From NCBI RefSeq assembly GCF_003491325.1, contig NZ_CP022881.1, forward strand, positions 1,798,001 through 1,862,000: 64,000 bases of DNA. The letters are read 5' to 3'. This document shows positions 19,298-28,532 of this stretch, one piece after another. The DNA comes from Staphylococcus sp. M0911. Lineage in GTDB: Bacteria > Bacillota > Bacilli > Staphylococcales > Staphylococcaceae. A program made the position numbers and the translations under genes. Below the pieces are notes generated by a model that saw nothing but the letters and a program-made list of their open reading frames with translations, ran no database searches and was not told the DNA's origin. The number at the start of each line of letters is the position of its first letter. The first letter of the stretch is position 1.

Positions 19298-19333
19298 AAA
19301 AAGCACTGAGGTTGTCATTCCTCAGTGCTTTTT
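19298..19333. terminator. Bidirectional terminator between trpS and oppA
   Basis: A perfect 14-bp stem (19298-19311 with 19320-19333) with an 8-base loop is flanked by A and T runs. It serves the convergent trpS and opp transcripts. Confidence 0.92.
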
Positions 19334-19340
19334 AATTATA

Positions 19341-20996
19341 TTATTTTTTCTTTTTACCAGTTTCTCTATCAATCGATTTATCGATATACACATCTTTTAA
19401 TGTAGTATCAGGACCTACCTTATGGTACACCAATCCTTTTACTTGAGGATTGGTTAAATGAGCCTCACCTTTTTGGTAAATTGGTGCAACAGGTGCATCA
19501 TTTAGCAAAATTCCTTCTGCTTTTTGAAGTGTTGCATTTCTTTCATCTTCATTCTGAAGCAATTTACCATTGGCATCTTTTATTAGCTTATCGTATTCTT
19601 TGTTACTCCAGTCAGTGTTGTTTTGTGGATTACCTGTTGTCATTGTTTGTAAAAATGCGGTTGGATCTGGATAATCTGGTACCCAGCCTGCATAAGAAGC
19701 TTCATAGTTATTTGCAAGTTCTAAATTGGTCTTTTGTTTAAATGGCAACTGTTTTACCTTCATTTGTACTCCTGGTAAATTTTTTTCTATCTGAGACTTA
19801 ATATATTCCGCAGAAATTTTTTGAACAGGTGTATCTTGTACATTTAATGTAAACGTCACCTTCTTCTTACCTAGTTCTTTTTTTGCTTTTTTCCAATTTT
19901 CTTTAGCCTCTTTTTCGTTATATTTCAATGGAGAATTTATAGTGCTGGCGAAATCCTTACCTTCGGGTGTTTTAGAAGTTCCAAAAGCTGTAAAATTATT
20001 TGATGCTAAAGACCCATCATTAAATACAGATTTAACATATTGCTTTTTATTAATTGCTTTTGAAATCGCTAATCTTAAATGTTTATTTTTAAATTCAGGA
20101 ACCTGCTTTTCATTCAATTTAATGAAGAACGTACCAGCTGTCAATCTTTTATTTAGTGCAACTGAGTTTTTATATTTATCCACTTGTTCAGCAGCTATTA
20201 TTGCATCATCAACAGAATTGGTATCATACAAGGCAGCTCCAGCTTGGTTATCCTTAAGTACTTTATAATTTACACGACTAAGTTTAACATTATTTTTATC
20301 CCAATAGTCTTTATTCTTTACTAATTGGATTTTATCTTCAACTTGCCAATTCACTACTTTGAATGGTCCATTGTAAACTGCTTTATCAGCAGTAGTACCA
20401 TATGCTTTGCCATATTTTTTAGCCACTTTTTCATTTTGAGGATTAAAAGTATTTAAGGCTAACAACTCATTGATGTATGGCACCGGTCTTTCCAATTTAA
20501 CTTGTAGTTTATATTTATTTAGCGCTTTGATACCTAAATCCTTAACTGGCTTTTTACCGGCATTAACTTGATCCGCATTTTTTATATCACTCATAATATA
20601 CGCAAATTCTGAACCAGTTTTAGGATCAACTACTTTTCTCCAGGCGAAAACAAAGTCGTTTGCAGTAACTGGGTCCCCATTACTCCATTTCGCGTCTTTT
20701 CTTAAATTAATAGTCAGTGTTTTACCATCCTTACTTTTCTTAGGAAATTTTGTTGCAACAGCTGGCTCTGCTTGATCACGTTTATCCATTGTATATAGCC
20801 CTTCAAATACTTGTCCCGCAACATCACTTGACACTGACTCAGTCATCAAGGTTGTATCTAATGTAGTCATATCTTGTGGTATAACTTTTCTAAATACTTG
20901 ACCCTCATCTGAATATAAACTTTTACTGTTACTGCACCCTGATAAGGTGCTTAATGAAATGATAAAAATCGCAATCAGTGTTATCCATTTTCTCAT
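19341..20996 (-). CDS. oppA: Oligopeptide ABC transporter substrate-binding lipoprotein OppA
   Basis: This 551-residue extracytoplasmic solute-binding protein is of family 5 (SBP_bac_5). A lipoprotein signal peptide ends with the lipobox LSGC, so Cys21 is the lipidated residue that anchors the protein outside the membrane. The body has the usual OppA stretches such as DFVFAWRKVVDPKTGSEFAY (about residue 115). It captures oligopeptides for import by OppBCDF. It is the last gene of the operon, 20 bases after oppF, with an AGGGGG-type ribosome site. Gene order matches the S. aureus opp3 operon. Confidence 0.94.
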   Translation of the reverse strand: MRKWITLIAIFIISLSTLSGCSNSKSLYSDEGQVFRKVIPQDMTTLDTTLMTESVSSDVAGQVFEGLYTMDKRDQAEPAVATKFPKKSKDGKTLTINLRKDAKWSNGDPVTANDFVFAWRKVVDPKTGSEFAYIMSDIKNADQVNAGKKPVKDLGIKALNKYKLQVKLERPVPYINELLALNTFNPQNEKVAKKYGKAYGTTADKAVYNGPFKVVNWQVEDKIQLVKNKDYWDKNNVKLSRVNYKVLKDNQAGAALYDTNSVDDAIIAAEQVDKYKNSVALNKRLTAGTFFIKLNEKQVPEFKNKHLRLAISKAINKKQYVKSVFNDGSLASNNFTAFGTSKTPEGKDFASTINSPLKYNEKEAKENWKKAKKELGKKKVTFTLNVQDTPVQKISAEYIKSQIEKNLPGVQMKVKQLPFKQKTNLELANNYEASYAGWVPDYPDPTAFLQTMTTGNPQNNTDWSNKEYDKLIKDANGKLLQNEDERNATLQKAEGILLNDAPVAPIYQKGEAHLTNPQVKGLVYHKVGPDTTLKDVYIDKSIDRETGKKKK

Positions 20997-21016
20997 ACGT
21001 ATCCCCCTCCCTTTAA

Positions 21017-21958
21017 TTATCCTTCTGTATTAACATGCTGTTTTAATTTTTCTGCTTCCGCTTCAGTTGCAAAGACAAAGTGTTCTGGTCGAATCTCGTG
21101 CAATTGTCTATTTTGATCATCTGCATTGCTTGCTTCATATGTAATCCGTTTTCTTTGTCTTTCAACGTCTGGATCAGGTTGAGGAATCGCTGATAATAAT
21201 GACTTCGTATAGTCATGTAAAGGATGATTATATATATCATCTGCAGGTCCGAGTTCAACAATTTTTCCAAAATGCATCACAGCTATTCTGTCAGAAATAT
21301 ATTTAACCATTGATAAATCATGGGCAATAAATAAGAACGTAATCCCTTTTTCTCTTTGTAGTCGTAACATTATATTGACGACTTGTGCTTGTATGGAAAC
21401 GTCTAATGCTGAAATCGGCTCATCAGCAATGATAAATTCTGGTTCTACCGCTAATGCTCTTGCTATACCAATACGTTGACGTTGTCCACCTGAAAATTCA
21501 TGAGGATAACGGTTCGCATGTTCTTTACTTAAGCCTACTGTTTCTAATGCATCATATACACGCTTTTTACGATTTCGTTTATCAGTAGCTAAATGATGAA
21601 TATCTATACCTTCTCCAACAATGTCCATGACTTTTAGACGTGGGTTTAAAGACGCATAGGGATCTTGAAAGATCATTTGAATCTTCTTGTTGAATTTCAA
21701 CATATCTTGGCGTTTACGAATATTATGTATATCCGTACCATCATAAATAATTTCTCCACTAGTAATATCATTTAATTTAATGATAGCTTTACCTGTAGTT
21801 GATTTACCACAACCTGATTCTCCAACTAAACCTAAAGTTTCACCTTTATAAATATCAAACGAAATATCTTCAATTGCTCTAACTTCGTTCTTTTTACCTT
21901 GGTTAAAATATTGCTTTAAATGTTTTACTTCTAATAATTTCGTTTTTTGTTTAATCAT
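21017..21958 (-). CDS. oppF: Oligopeptide ABC transporter ATP-binding protein OppF
   Basis: This 313-residue ABC ATPase has Walker A GESGCGKST (about residues 48-56), the signature SGGQRQRIGIARAL (about 160) and Walker B FIIADEP. A C-terminal oligopeptide-transporter extension follows. It forms the ATPase heterodimer with OppD at the inner membrane face. The start codon overlaps the end of oppD by eight bases, showing translational coupling. Confidence 0.95.
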   Translation of the reverse strand: MIKQKTKLLEVKHLKQYFNQGKKNEVRAIEDISFDIYKGETLGLVGESGCGKSTTGKAIIKLNDITSGEIIYDGTDIHNIRKRQDMLKFNKKIQMIFQDPYASLNPRLKVMDIVGEGIDIHHLATDKRNRKKRVYDALETVGLSKEHANRYPHEFSGGQRQRIGIARALAVEPEFIIADEPISALDVSIQAQVVNIMLRLQREKGITFLFIAHDLSMVKYISDRIAVMHFGKIVELGPADDIYNHPLHDYTKSLLSAIPQPDPDVERQRKRITYEASNADDQNRQLHEIRPEHFVFATEAEAEKLKQHVNTEG

Positions 21959-23030
21959 TAAACGCCACCCTCTCTACTTTGATGGGTTGTGCATAACGGT
22001 TAGGTAAAGTTTTTGAGCGTTTTTGAACCGCTAATGGTGGTTCAACTTTAGGCGCTCTTTCATCTAACAACCACGACTTAACAAAATGTGTAGGTGATAC
22101 TTTAAACCATGGTGCTTCTTCTTTAAAATCAATATCTAATGCATACTGACTTCGTCTAGCAAATGCATCTCCAACTGGTGGATGTAATAAATCTGGTGGT
22201 GTCCCTGGAATCGCAATTAAATCTGTATCATTACTTGTTGTTAAATCCGGCATTGATGATAATAATCCCCAAGTATAAGGGTGTTTAGGACCATAGAAGA
22301 TTTCATCAACATTACCTGTTTCAATCATTTGTCCGCCATACATAACAGCTACTCTATCAGCAATATTTGCTACAACACCTAGATCATGTGTAATAAAAAT
22401 AATTGAAGTATTAATTTTCTGTTGAAGTTCCTTCATCAAATCTAATATTTGCGCTTGCATTGTTACATCAAGTGCTGTCGTCGGTTCGTCAGCGATTAAT
22501 ACTTTGGGTTCACATGCCAGTGCTGTTGCGATAACAATTCTTTGTCTTTGACCACCTGAAAATTGATGTGGGTATGCTTTAAAACGCTTTTCAGCATTTG
22601 GCAATCCAACTAGATTTAAAATTTCTAATGCGCGTTGTTTAGCTTCAGATTTACTCATATTTTTATGTTTAATTAATGGTTCCATAACTTGTTTGCCAAT
22701 TTGCATCGTTGGGTTTAAAGAGGTCATTGGATCTTGGAATATCATTGAGATATCTCTACCGCGCAATTTGATTAATTCTTTTTCACTTTTATTTGCCAAA
22801 TTTTCCCCTAAAAAGTTAATTTCTCCCTGTTTAATTCGAGCAGCATCCCCTTGGAATAGCTTCGTGATTGCTTTAGTCGTAACGGATTTGCCAGAACCTG
22901 ATTCTCCAACAATTGCCAATGTTTCCCCTTTATTCAGGTAAAAGTCTACACCTCGGACAGCTTGAACTTCACCTGCAGAAATATCAAACGAAACATGCAA
23001 GTCATTGACCTCTAAAATTCTCTCTGCCAT
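21951..23030 (-). CDS. oppD: Oligopeptide ABC transporter ATP-binding protein OppD
   Basis: This 359-residue ABC ATPase has Walker A GESGSGKS (about residue 40), signature SGGQRQRIVIATAL and Walker B VLIADEP. A longer C-terminal extension is typical of OppD. It energises peptide uptake with OppF. An in-frame ATG two codons upstream (23036) is only three bases from the GGAGG site. The ATG at 23030 has nine-base spacing and is preferred. It follows oppC closely. Confidence 0.95.
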   Translation of the reverse strand: MAERILEVNDLHVSFDISAGEVQAVRGVDFYLNKGETLAIVGESGSGKSVTTKAITKLFQGDAARIKQGEINFLGENLANKSEKELIKLRGRDISMIFQDPMTSLNPTMQIGKQVMEPLIKHKNMSKSEAKQRALEILNLVGLPNAEKRFKAYPHQFSGGQRQRIVIATALACEPKVLIADEPTTALDVTMQAQILDLMKELQQKINTSIIFITHDLGVVANIADRVAVMYGGQMIETGNVDEIFYGPKHPYTWGLLSSMPDLTTSNDTDLIAIPGTPPDLLHPPVGDAFARRSQYALDIDFKEEAPWFKVSPTHFVKSWLLDERAPKVEPPLAVQKRSKTLPNRYAQPIKVERVAFND

Positions 23031-23045
23031 ATACATGCCCCTCCT

Positions 23046-24104
23046 TTATTTACGCATCTTCGGATCGAATGCATCACGTAATCCATCACTAAATAGATAG
23101 AAGAATAAAATTAATAAACTTAAAATGATTGCTGGTATAAATAATTCGTGCGGGTGAATTAATAACATTGCACGTCCATCATTGACGAGTGATCCTAATG
23201 ATGTTTGTGGTGCTGGTACACCAATACCAATAAAGCTTAAAAACGCTTCGAAGAAAATAGCACTTGGTACAGTAAACATAGATGTAACAACAATTGCACC
23301 TAATGTATTAGGCAAAATATGTTTGAATATAAGTTTGAATTTAGATGCACCTAAAGTTTGAGAAGCAAGTACAAACTCTTGGTTCTTTAATTTTAAGAAT
23401 TCACCTCTAACAACACGACTCATACCTAACCAACCTGTGATGGACATCGCTAAAATAATAGTCCAAATCGAAGGTTCAAAGATCAATACAAAGAGAATAA
23501 CGACGATTAGATTAGGAATCGACGCAATAACTTCTAGGATTCTTTGCATGACATTATCAATTCGACCACCAAAGAAGCCTGATATAGCACCATAAGTCAC
23601 ACCAATAAAGATATCTAATATTGCTGCAACAATACCAATGAATAATGAAATCTGTGTTCCTTTCCATGTTCTTGTCCACAAATCACGACCTAATTGATCT
23701 GTCCCAAACCAATAATTTTCATTAGCATGTGCTTCTTTATAGGCATCTTTGCCATCTGTTCCCTTACCATCAAATGGTAAAAATGACACTTTATCTAATA
23801 CTGGTATTTTCGCTGGTAAATTTCGATGTTCAACATTTTGTTCTGCATAATCTCTGTTATTCATTAGAGGTCCAATAAAGGCGAATAACACAATTAAAAT
23901 CAGTCCAATCATACCAACAACAGCTAGTTTATTACTTTTTAATTGCGCCCACGCATCTTGCCAGAAGTTTTTACTTTCACGTTGTAACTCTGGCTCTTGA
24001 TTTAAATCTAATTCTCTTAATACAAAATCCGTAGAAACTGCCCCTTCAGAGGTATGTGACATTGCTGCATTTGAGTAATCTTTATCCATTCTTTTATCTG
24101 TCAT
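23046..24104 (-). CDS. oppC: Oligopeptide ABC transporter permease OppC
   Basis: This 352-residue inner-membrane permease has one N-terminal membrane segment (about 58-78), an extracellular loop with WFGTDQLGRDLWTR (about 130), and five further spans containing the BPD_transp_1 domain. It forms the translocation channel with OppB. Its ATG overlaps the oppB stop codon by one base (TAATG), with AGGAGG inside the end of oppB. The soluble N-terminus of about 55 residues is usual for Gram-positive OppC proteins. Confidence 0.95.
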   Translation of the reverse strand: MTDKRMDKDYSNAAMSHTSEGAVSTDFVLRELDLNQEPELQRESKNFWQDAWAQLKSNKLAVVGMIGLILIVLFAFIGPLMNNRDYAEQNVEHRNLPAKIPVLDKVSFLPFDGKGTDGKDAYKEAHANENYWFGTDQLGRDLWTRTWKGTQISLFIGIVAAILDIFIGVTYGAISGFFGGRIDNVMQRILEVIASIPNLIVVILFVLIFEPSIWTIILAMSITGWLGMSRVVRGEFLKLKNQEFVLASQTLGASKFKLIFKHILPNTLGAIVVTSMFTVPSAIFFEAFLSFIGIGVPAPQTSLGSLVNDGRAMLLIHPHELFIPAIILSLLILFFYLFSDGLRDAFDPKMRK

Positions 24105-25030
24105 TACTTTTTACCTCCTTGAACACGAATTCTAGGATCGATAATGCCGTATAAGATATCTACGATAAAAATAGATACGATAAATAATGTACTAAATAAA
24201 ATCGTTGTCGCCATGATGACAGAGAAATCATTTGTAGTAATCGAACGTACGAATTGATCCCCTAATCCAGGTACTCCGAAGATATTCTCAATGGTAAGTG
24301 TCCCAGTTAAAATACCTGCTAACATTGGAACTAATATCGTAATGATGGGTATCAAAGCGTTTCTTAACGCATGACCGAACAACACTCTCATCGTTGAATT
24401 ACCTTTTGCTCGTGCTAATAAAATATAATCTGAACTTAATACTTCAATCATCTCAGCTCGTATGTATCGGGCAACTGTTGCTAATACTACTGCAGATAAA
24501 GCGAGTGAAGGTAACACTGCTGTAGAAAATCCTTCCCAACCTGCAACTGGGAACCATCTTAAACGTACTGCAAACACATATTGTAATAATACAGCTAATA
24601 CGAAAGATGGTACTGACACTGCAACAACTGAAATCACAGTCGTCGTGTAATCCACCCATGTATTTTGTTTTGTAGCTGCAGCAATTCCTAAAATGAGTCC
24701 AACGATAATACCAATAATCATTGCCGTTAATCCCATTTCAAATGATGGTATTAATCTTGGCTTAATCAATTCCCAAACCGGTTGATTATGATATTGGAAT
24801 GAATAACCAAAATCGCCTGTCACAACATTTTTTAGATAGTGTACGTACTGCACTGCGACGGGGTCATTCAACCCATATTTCTCATTTAATATCGCTTTTT
24901 GATCAGCATTTAATTTTGCATCATTAAATGGTGATCCTGGCATCATTTTCATCAAGAAAAATGTGATTGTAATAATGATGAATAATGATAAAAACATATA
25001 ACCTAATCTTTTAAGGATGTATTTTCTCAT
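24104..25030 (-). CDS. oppB: Oligopeptide ABC transporter permease OppB
   Basis: This 308-residue permease has six predicted membrane spans. The OppB N-terminus MRKYILKRLGYMF and the EAA-like loop (RAKGNSTMRVLFGHALRNAL, about 203-222) are present. It is the first gene of the opp operon. The leader shows a TTGATT/TATAAT promoter and a CodY-like box at the start of the transcript. Its G-rich Shine-Dalgarno GGGGGGAT could pair with the ATCCCC seed of RsaE. In S. aureus the RsaE-opp3 interaction has been reported. Confidence 0.95.
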   Translation of the reverse strand: MRKYILKRLGYMFLSLFIIITITFFLMKMMPGSPFNDAKLNADQKAILNEKYGLNDPVAVQYVHYLKNVVTGDFGYSFQYHNQPVWELIKPRLIPSFEMGLTAMIIGIIVGLILGIAAATKQNTWVDYTTTVISVVAVSVPSFVLAVLLQYVFAVRLRWFPVAGWEGFSTAVLPSLALSAVVLATVARYIRAEMIEVLSSDYILLARAKGNSTMRVLFGHALRNALIPIITILVPMLAGILTGTLTIENIFGVPGLGDQFVRSITTNDFSVIMATTILFSTLFIVSIFIVDILYGIIDPRIRVQGGKK

Positions 25031-25072
25031 CTAATCCCCCCATTTATTTTTCACAATTGACAATCCCTTCAA

Positions 25073-25125
25073 AATATTCAGAATACTTTATTAGTATTAT
25101 ATCTGTAACTTACATGTAAAATCAA
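25073..25125 (-). promoter_or_regulatory. opp operon promoter with CodY-like box
   Basis: On the reverse strand TTGATT (25120-25125) is 18 bases from a perfect TATAAT (25096-25101). Immediately after the expected start of transcription lies AATATTCAGAATACT (25073-25087), matching the CodY consensus at 12 of 15 positions. A second core TTTTCAGAA lies at 25181-25189. opp3 of S. aureus is known to be repressed by CodY. Confidence 0.6.
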
Positions 25126-25237
25126 TATAGTTTTGCGTTAATGCAATAAAGCAAGCAATTTATAAAATAGAATTTTTTTGTTTTCAGAATAAGTTGATTC
25201 ATGTAAACTAAAACCAATACGATACGGAGTGATGTTA

Positions 25238-25612
25238 TTGAAATTAATTAAATCTTATCTCTATCCATTACTAATAACTCTATTCATTTCTTTTATTTTT
25301 TGGCTATGGACCAAACATACATGGGTCGAGTACATCAATGTCTTATTTTATGTTTCATTAGTGTTTTTCATCATATTGTTTATTATTTTATTAGTTCAAG
25401 AAGGTATCTTCGATGTAACAAGCTATGGATTTAGACGTTTAAAATATCAACTTTCCTCTACTTCAAGAAAACGTAGCATGGAAGATGATAGCTTTTTAAA
25501 TCCTCAACACGTCAAAAAAGAACACTACATGATTTCCTCATGGGTGTTCCCTAACCTGCTTATACATTTCGTTTTAGTTTTAATCACAATAATTATTTCA
25601 TTCAATATGTAA
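25238..25612 (+). CDS. DUF3899 family membrane protein
   Basis: This small membrane protein (124 residues from TTG) has two N-terminal hydrophobic segments (about 5-25 and 30-52), a basic cytoplasmic stretch (about 65-100) and a C-terminal membrane span. It resembles the DUF3899 family, of unknown function. The start is read as TTG at 25238 because GGAG lies eight bases upstream. Upstream GTG/ATG codons (25229, 25232) overlap that site. Its neighbours, opp and fabF, give no functional clue beyond conserved position. Confidence 0.72.
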   Translation: MKLIKSYLYPLLITLFISFIFWLWTKHTWVEYINVLFYVSLVFFIILFIILLVQEGIFDVTSYGFRRLKYQLSSTSRKRSMEDDSFLNPQHVKKEHYMISSWVFPNLLIHFVLVLITIIISFNM

Positions 25613-25613
25613 A

Positions 25614-25649
25614 AAAGCGCAAGTGCGATGTAATTCACACTTGCGCTTT
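25614..25649. terminator. Bidirectional terminator between the DUF3899 gene and fabF
   Basis: A perfect 12-bp stem (25614-25625 with 25638-25649) with a 12-base loop is flanked by an A-run and T-rich sequence. It serves both convergent genes. Confidence 0.88.
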
Positions 25650-25656
25650 ATATTTA

Positions 25657-26898
25657 TTAATCTTCAAATTTTTTGAATATCAATACTGCATTATGTCCGC
25701 CGAATCCTAAACTATTACTCATTGCATGTGTAATGTCTAAGTCTTGCGCTTCATTCGGAACATAATCTATATCACATTCTGGGTCTGGTGTTTCAGCGTG
25801 AATCGTTGGTGCAATTTTAGAATCTCTAATTGAAAGTGCAGAGAAGATTGCCTCAATACCACCAGTAGCACCTAATAAATGACCAGTCATTGATTTAGTA
25901 GAACTTACTTTTAAATTATTGACTGCATCGCCAAATGTATTCTTAATGGCTTGTACTTCATATAAATCACCTACTGGTGTACTTGTACCGTGCGCATTTA
26001 AATATTGAATATCTTTTGCTTCAATACCTGCATCATCTAATGCAGCTTGCATTGCTCTAGAACCACCTTCACCTTCTGGTGCTGGTGCAGTAATATGATA
26101 AGCATCGCCTGTTGTACCGTAACCAACAATTTCAGCATAAATTTTGGCACCACGTGCTTTTGCAGATTCTAGTGATTCTACTACCACAATACCTGCACCT
26201 TCACCCATAACAAATCCATCTCTACCTTCTTGGAATGGACGACATGCCGTTTCTTTGTCATTATTTGTAGATAATGCACGACTTGCACTAAATCCTGCAA
26301 TAGCCATATGAGAAATTGGTGCTTCAGTACCACCAGTAATCATTGCATCTGCATCACCACGTTGGATAATCTTAAATGCTTCACCAATTGAGTTAGTACC
26401 TGTTGCACATGCTGTAACAGTTGAACCACTTGGTCCTTTAGCACCTAAATCAATAGATACTTGGCCTGTAGCCATATCAGGAATTAACATTGGTACAAAG
26501 AATGGGCTGACACGTCTTGGTCCACGTTCTACCAATTGTGTATGCGCCGTTTCAAATGTTTCCATACCACCAATACCAGAACCAATCCACACACCAATAC
26601 GGTTAGCATTAGCTTTGATATCTAATTGAGAATCTTTGACCGCTTCTCTAGCCGCTACAACAGCATATTGAGTAAATCTATCCATACGGCGTGCTTCTTT
26701 TTTATCGATGTGGTCTTCGATATTAAAATCTTTTAATTCACCAGCAAGATGCACATTATAATTTTCAGTATCAATTCGTGTGATAGTATCGATACCATTA
26801 ACTCCTTTTAATGCATTCTGCCATGTTGTTTCAGCATCGTTACCGATTGGAGATAAGGCTCCGATACCTGTAATAACAACTCTATTATTTTCACTCAT
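25657..26898 (-). CDS. fabF: 3-oxoacyl-ACP synthase II FabF
   Basis: This 413-residue condensing enzyme elongates acyl-ACP with malonyl-ACP. The catalytic Cys164 lies in TACATGTNS, and the two histidines lie in [11 protein letters not shown] and [10 protein letters not shown]. Length and motifs are those of KAS II. It starts 11 bases after fabH with a GGAGG-type site and is cotranscribed with it from the FapR-controlled promoter. Confidence 0.97.
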   Translation of the reverse strand: MSENNRVVITGIGALSPIGNDAETTWQNALKGVNGIDTITRIDTENYNVHLAGELKDFNIEDHIDKKEARRMDRFTQYAVVAAREAVKDSQLDIKANANRIGVWIGSGIGGMETFETAHTQLVERGPRRVSPFFVPMLIPDMATGQVSIDLGAKGPSGSTVTACATGTNSIGEAFKIIQRGDADAMITGGTEAPISHMAIAGFSASRALSTNNDKETACRPFQEGRDGFVMGEGAGIVVVESLESAKARGAKIYAEIVGYGTTGDAYHITAPAPEGEGGSRAMQAALDDAGIEAKDIQYLNAHGTSTPVGDLYEVQAIKNTFGDAVNNLKVSSTKSMTGHLLGATGGIEAIFSALSIRDSKIAPTIHAETPDPECDIDYVPNEAQDLDITHAMSNSLGFGGHNAVLIFKKFED

Positions 26899-26909
26899 TA
26901 GTTATCCTC

Positions 26910-27851
26910 CTATTTTCCCCATTTGATAACGATTGCGCCCCAAGTCAGGCCTCCGCCGAAACCTACTAAGACAAGAGTATCGTCATCTTTAATTTTACCG
27001 TTTTCTAGCTCTTGATTGATACTTAATGGTATTGATGCAGCAGATGTATTGCCGTATTTATTTACAGATACGCTCATTTTTTCTGGTTCAATACCTAAGC
27101 GTAAACGAGCTGATTCCATAATTCTTATATTAGCTTGATGAGGAACAAATAAATCGATATCATCAGAAGTTAAACCTGCTTTTTCAACAACGCGTGTTGA
27201 CGCATCGCCCATAATTCTAACTGCAAATTTAAATACTTCTCGTCCATTCATTTTTAATTTACCAGTTTCTTTATCTAAATATAAGTATTTGCCACCGCTT
27301 CCATCCGATCCCATTTCGTAACTAATAATACCACGACCTTCTGATACTTCGCCAATGACAACTGCGCCAGCACCGTCACCGAATAAAACGGCCGTAGATC
27401 GATCTGTTAAGTCAGTGATCTTAGATAATTTATCAGCACCGACAACTAAAATATTATGATAATCTCCAGATTGAATATATTGTTTAGCTGTAATCATTGA
27501 ATACATAAATCCAGAACATGCTGCAAGTTGATCCATTGTAGGCACTTTACCAGTACCTAAACGTTCTTGTAATATATTCGCTACACTTGGAAAAGGCATA
27601 TCTCCAGTAGCTGTCGCCACAATAATCATATCTATATCTTCTGGTTGAATACCAGCATCTTTAATTGCTTTAACACTTGCTTCATAAGCTAAATCTGAAG
27701 TATCTTGATCTTCATTTGCCCAATGTCTTTCTTTGATTCCTGTCATTTTAGAAATCCATTCATCTGACGTTTCTAAAAATTGTTCAAAATAGGCATTGTC
27801 TACTATATTTTCTGGAGCATAAGCTCCGAAACCTTTAATACCCACATCCAT
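26910..27851 (-). CDS. fabH: 3-oxoacyl-ACP synthase III FabH
   Basis: This 313-residue KAS III starts fatty-acid synthesis by condensing acyl-CoA with malonyl-ACP. The catalytic triad is visible as Cys112 ([10 protein letters not shown]), His in VPHQANIRI and Asn in [10 protein letters not shown]. Staphylococcal FabH prefers branched primers, in keeping with branched-chain membranes. The ATG follows AAGGTG. The promoter carries a perfect FapR-type palindrome. Confidence 0.97.
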   Translation of the reverse strand: MDVGIKGFGAYAPENIVDNAYFEQFLETSDEWISKMTGIKERHWANEDQDTSDLAYEASVKAIKDAGIQPEDIDMIIVATATGDMPFPSVANILQERLGTGKVPTMDQLAACSGFMYSMITAKQYIQSGDYHNILVVGADKLSKITDLTDRSTAVLFGDGAGAVVIGEVSEGRGIISYEMGSDGSGGKYLYLDKETGKLKMNGREVFKFAVRIMGDASTRVVEKAGLTSDDIDLFVPHQANIRIMESARLRLGIEPEKMSVSVNKYGNTSAASIPLSINQELENGKIKDDDTLVLVGFGGGLTWGAIVIKWGK

Positions 27852-27876
27852 GGTTGTACACCTTCTTAATAAATTT

Positions 27877-27921
27877 TTAATACCAGGTATTAATTTAACA
27901 TATTACTGTTTTTAAACTCAA
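27877..27921 (-). promoter_or_regulatory. fabH-fabF promoter with perfect FapR-like palindrome
   Basis: On the reverse strand TTGAGT (27916-27921) is 17 bases from TTAAAT (27893-27898). The 17-base perfect palindrome TTAATACCTGGTATTAA (27877-27893) follows at once, covering the expected transcription start. It matches the FapR operator form and resembles the site before fabI. Confidence 0.75.
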
Positions 27922-27930
27922 GCATATCAC

Positions 27931-27960
27931 TTTTATTTATCATTTAAATGATAAATAAAA
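27931..27960. repeat. 30-bp perfect AT-rich palindrome upstream of the fabH promoter
   Basis: Bases 27931-27945 (TTTTATTTATCATTT) are the exact reverse complement of 27946-27960 with no intervening loop. The element lies 10 bases upstream of the fabH -35 box, in the 314-base spacer shared with the divergent DUF2929 gene. No coding sequence is present in the spacer. It could be a regulator site or a cruciform; no known operator was recognised. Confidence 0.75.
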
Positions 27961-28165
27961 TAAAGTACTGATTCTATTATGATAACCTATATTTGCATTT
28001 GTTTAATACAAATCAAATCATATCTCTGAAATTAATGATTATTTTAATAATGATATCATATATCGTTAATGTGATTATATATCTTACTACATTCTGATTC
28101 GCTCTATACAAACATGTATTTTTCTATTAAAATAAAGGTATATATTATATTGGAGGTCACATACA

Positions 28166-28357
28166 ATGAAATACCTCATGACATTTATTTGGGCATTAGT
28201 CTTATTACAAATGGTCAATTTCGTATTGAATAGTTTAAATGGTGGCGGTGCGGTAAAAGTCGTATCTCCAATCATCATGGCTGTTATCTTTACTGTAGCA
28301 GTTGCTATCTTAGCTGCTACAATAAGTCCAAAAAGTACGTCAGAACAATACGAATAA
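28166..28357 (+). CDS. DUF2929 family small membrane protein (YjzD-like)
   Basis: This 63-residue protein has two membrane segments (about 3-22 and 30-52) separated by a glycine-rich turn. Sequence and position divergent from fabH match the YjzD/DUF2929 family, of unknown function. The ATG has a strong TGGAGG upstream. Its nearness to fabHF is conserved in Bacillus, suggesting a membrane-related role, but that is inference. Confidence 0.8.
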   Translation: MKYLMTFIWALVLLQMVNFVLNSLNGGGAVKVVSPIIMAVIFTVAVAILAATISPKSTSEQYE

Positions 28358-28416
28358 TAAAAATTAAACAAATGGTCATCTCTAGTAACAGATAGGACAT
28401 TTGTTATTAATTACAA

Positions 28417-28456
28417 AAAGCTGGTAGCGAACTTTAATATAGTCGCTACCAGCTTT
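28417..28456 (+). terminator. Terminator after the DUF2929 gene
   Basis: A perfect 14-bp stem (28417-28430 with 28443-28456) has a 12-base loop and a T-rich tail. It lies 60 bases downstream of the DUF2929 stop codon. Confidence 0.85.
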
Positions 28457-28478
28457 CATTTGTTTATACTTTAATACA

Positions 28479-28514
28479 AACAACAGGCTAGAATTGCTCT
28501 TCTAGCCTGTTGTT
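28479..28514 (-). terminator. Terminator after clpB
   Basis: A perfect 15-bp stem (28500-28514 with 28479-28493) has a 6-base loop. It is followed on the reverse strand by TTTGTATT and lies 18 bases downstream of the clpB stop codon. Confidence 0.88.
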
Positions 28515-28532
28515 CTTTATGAATTAACACGA

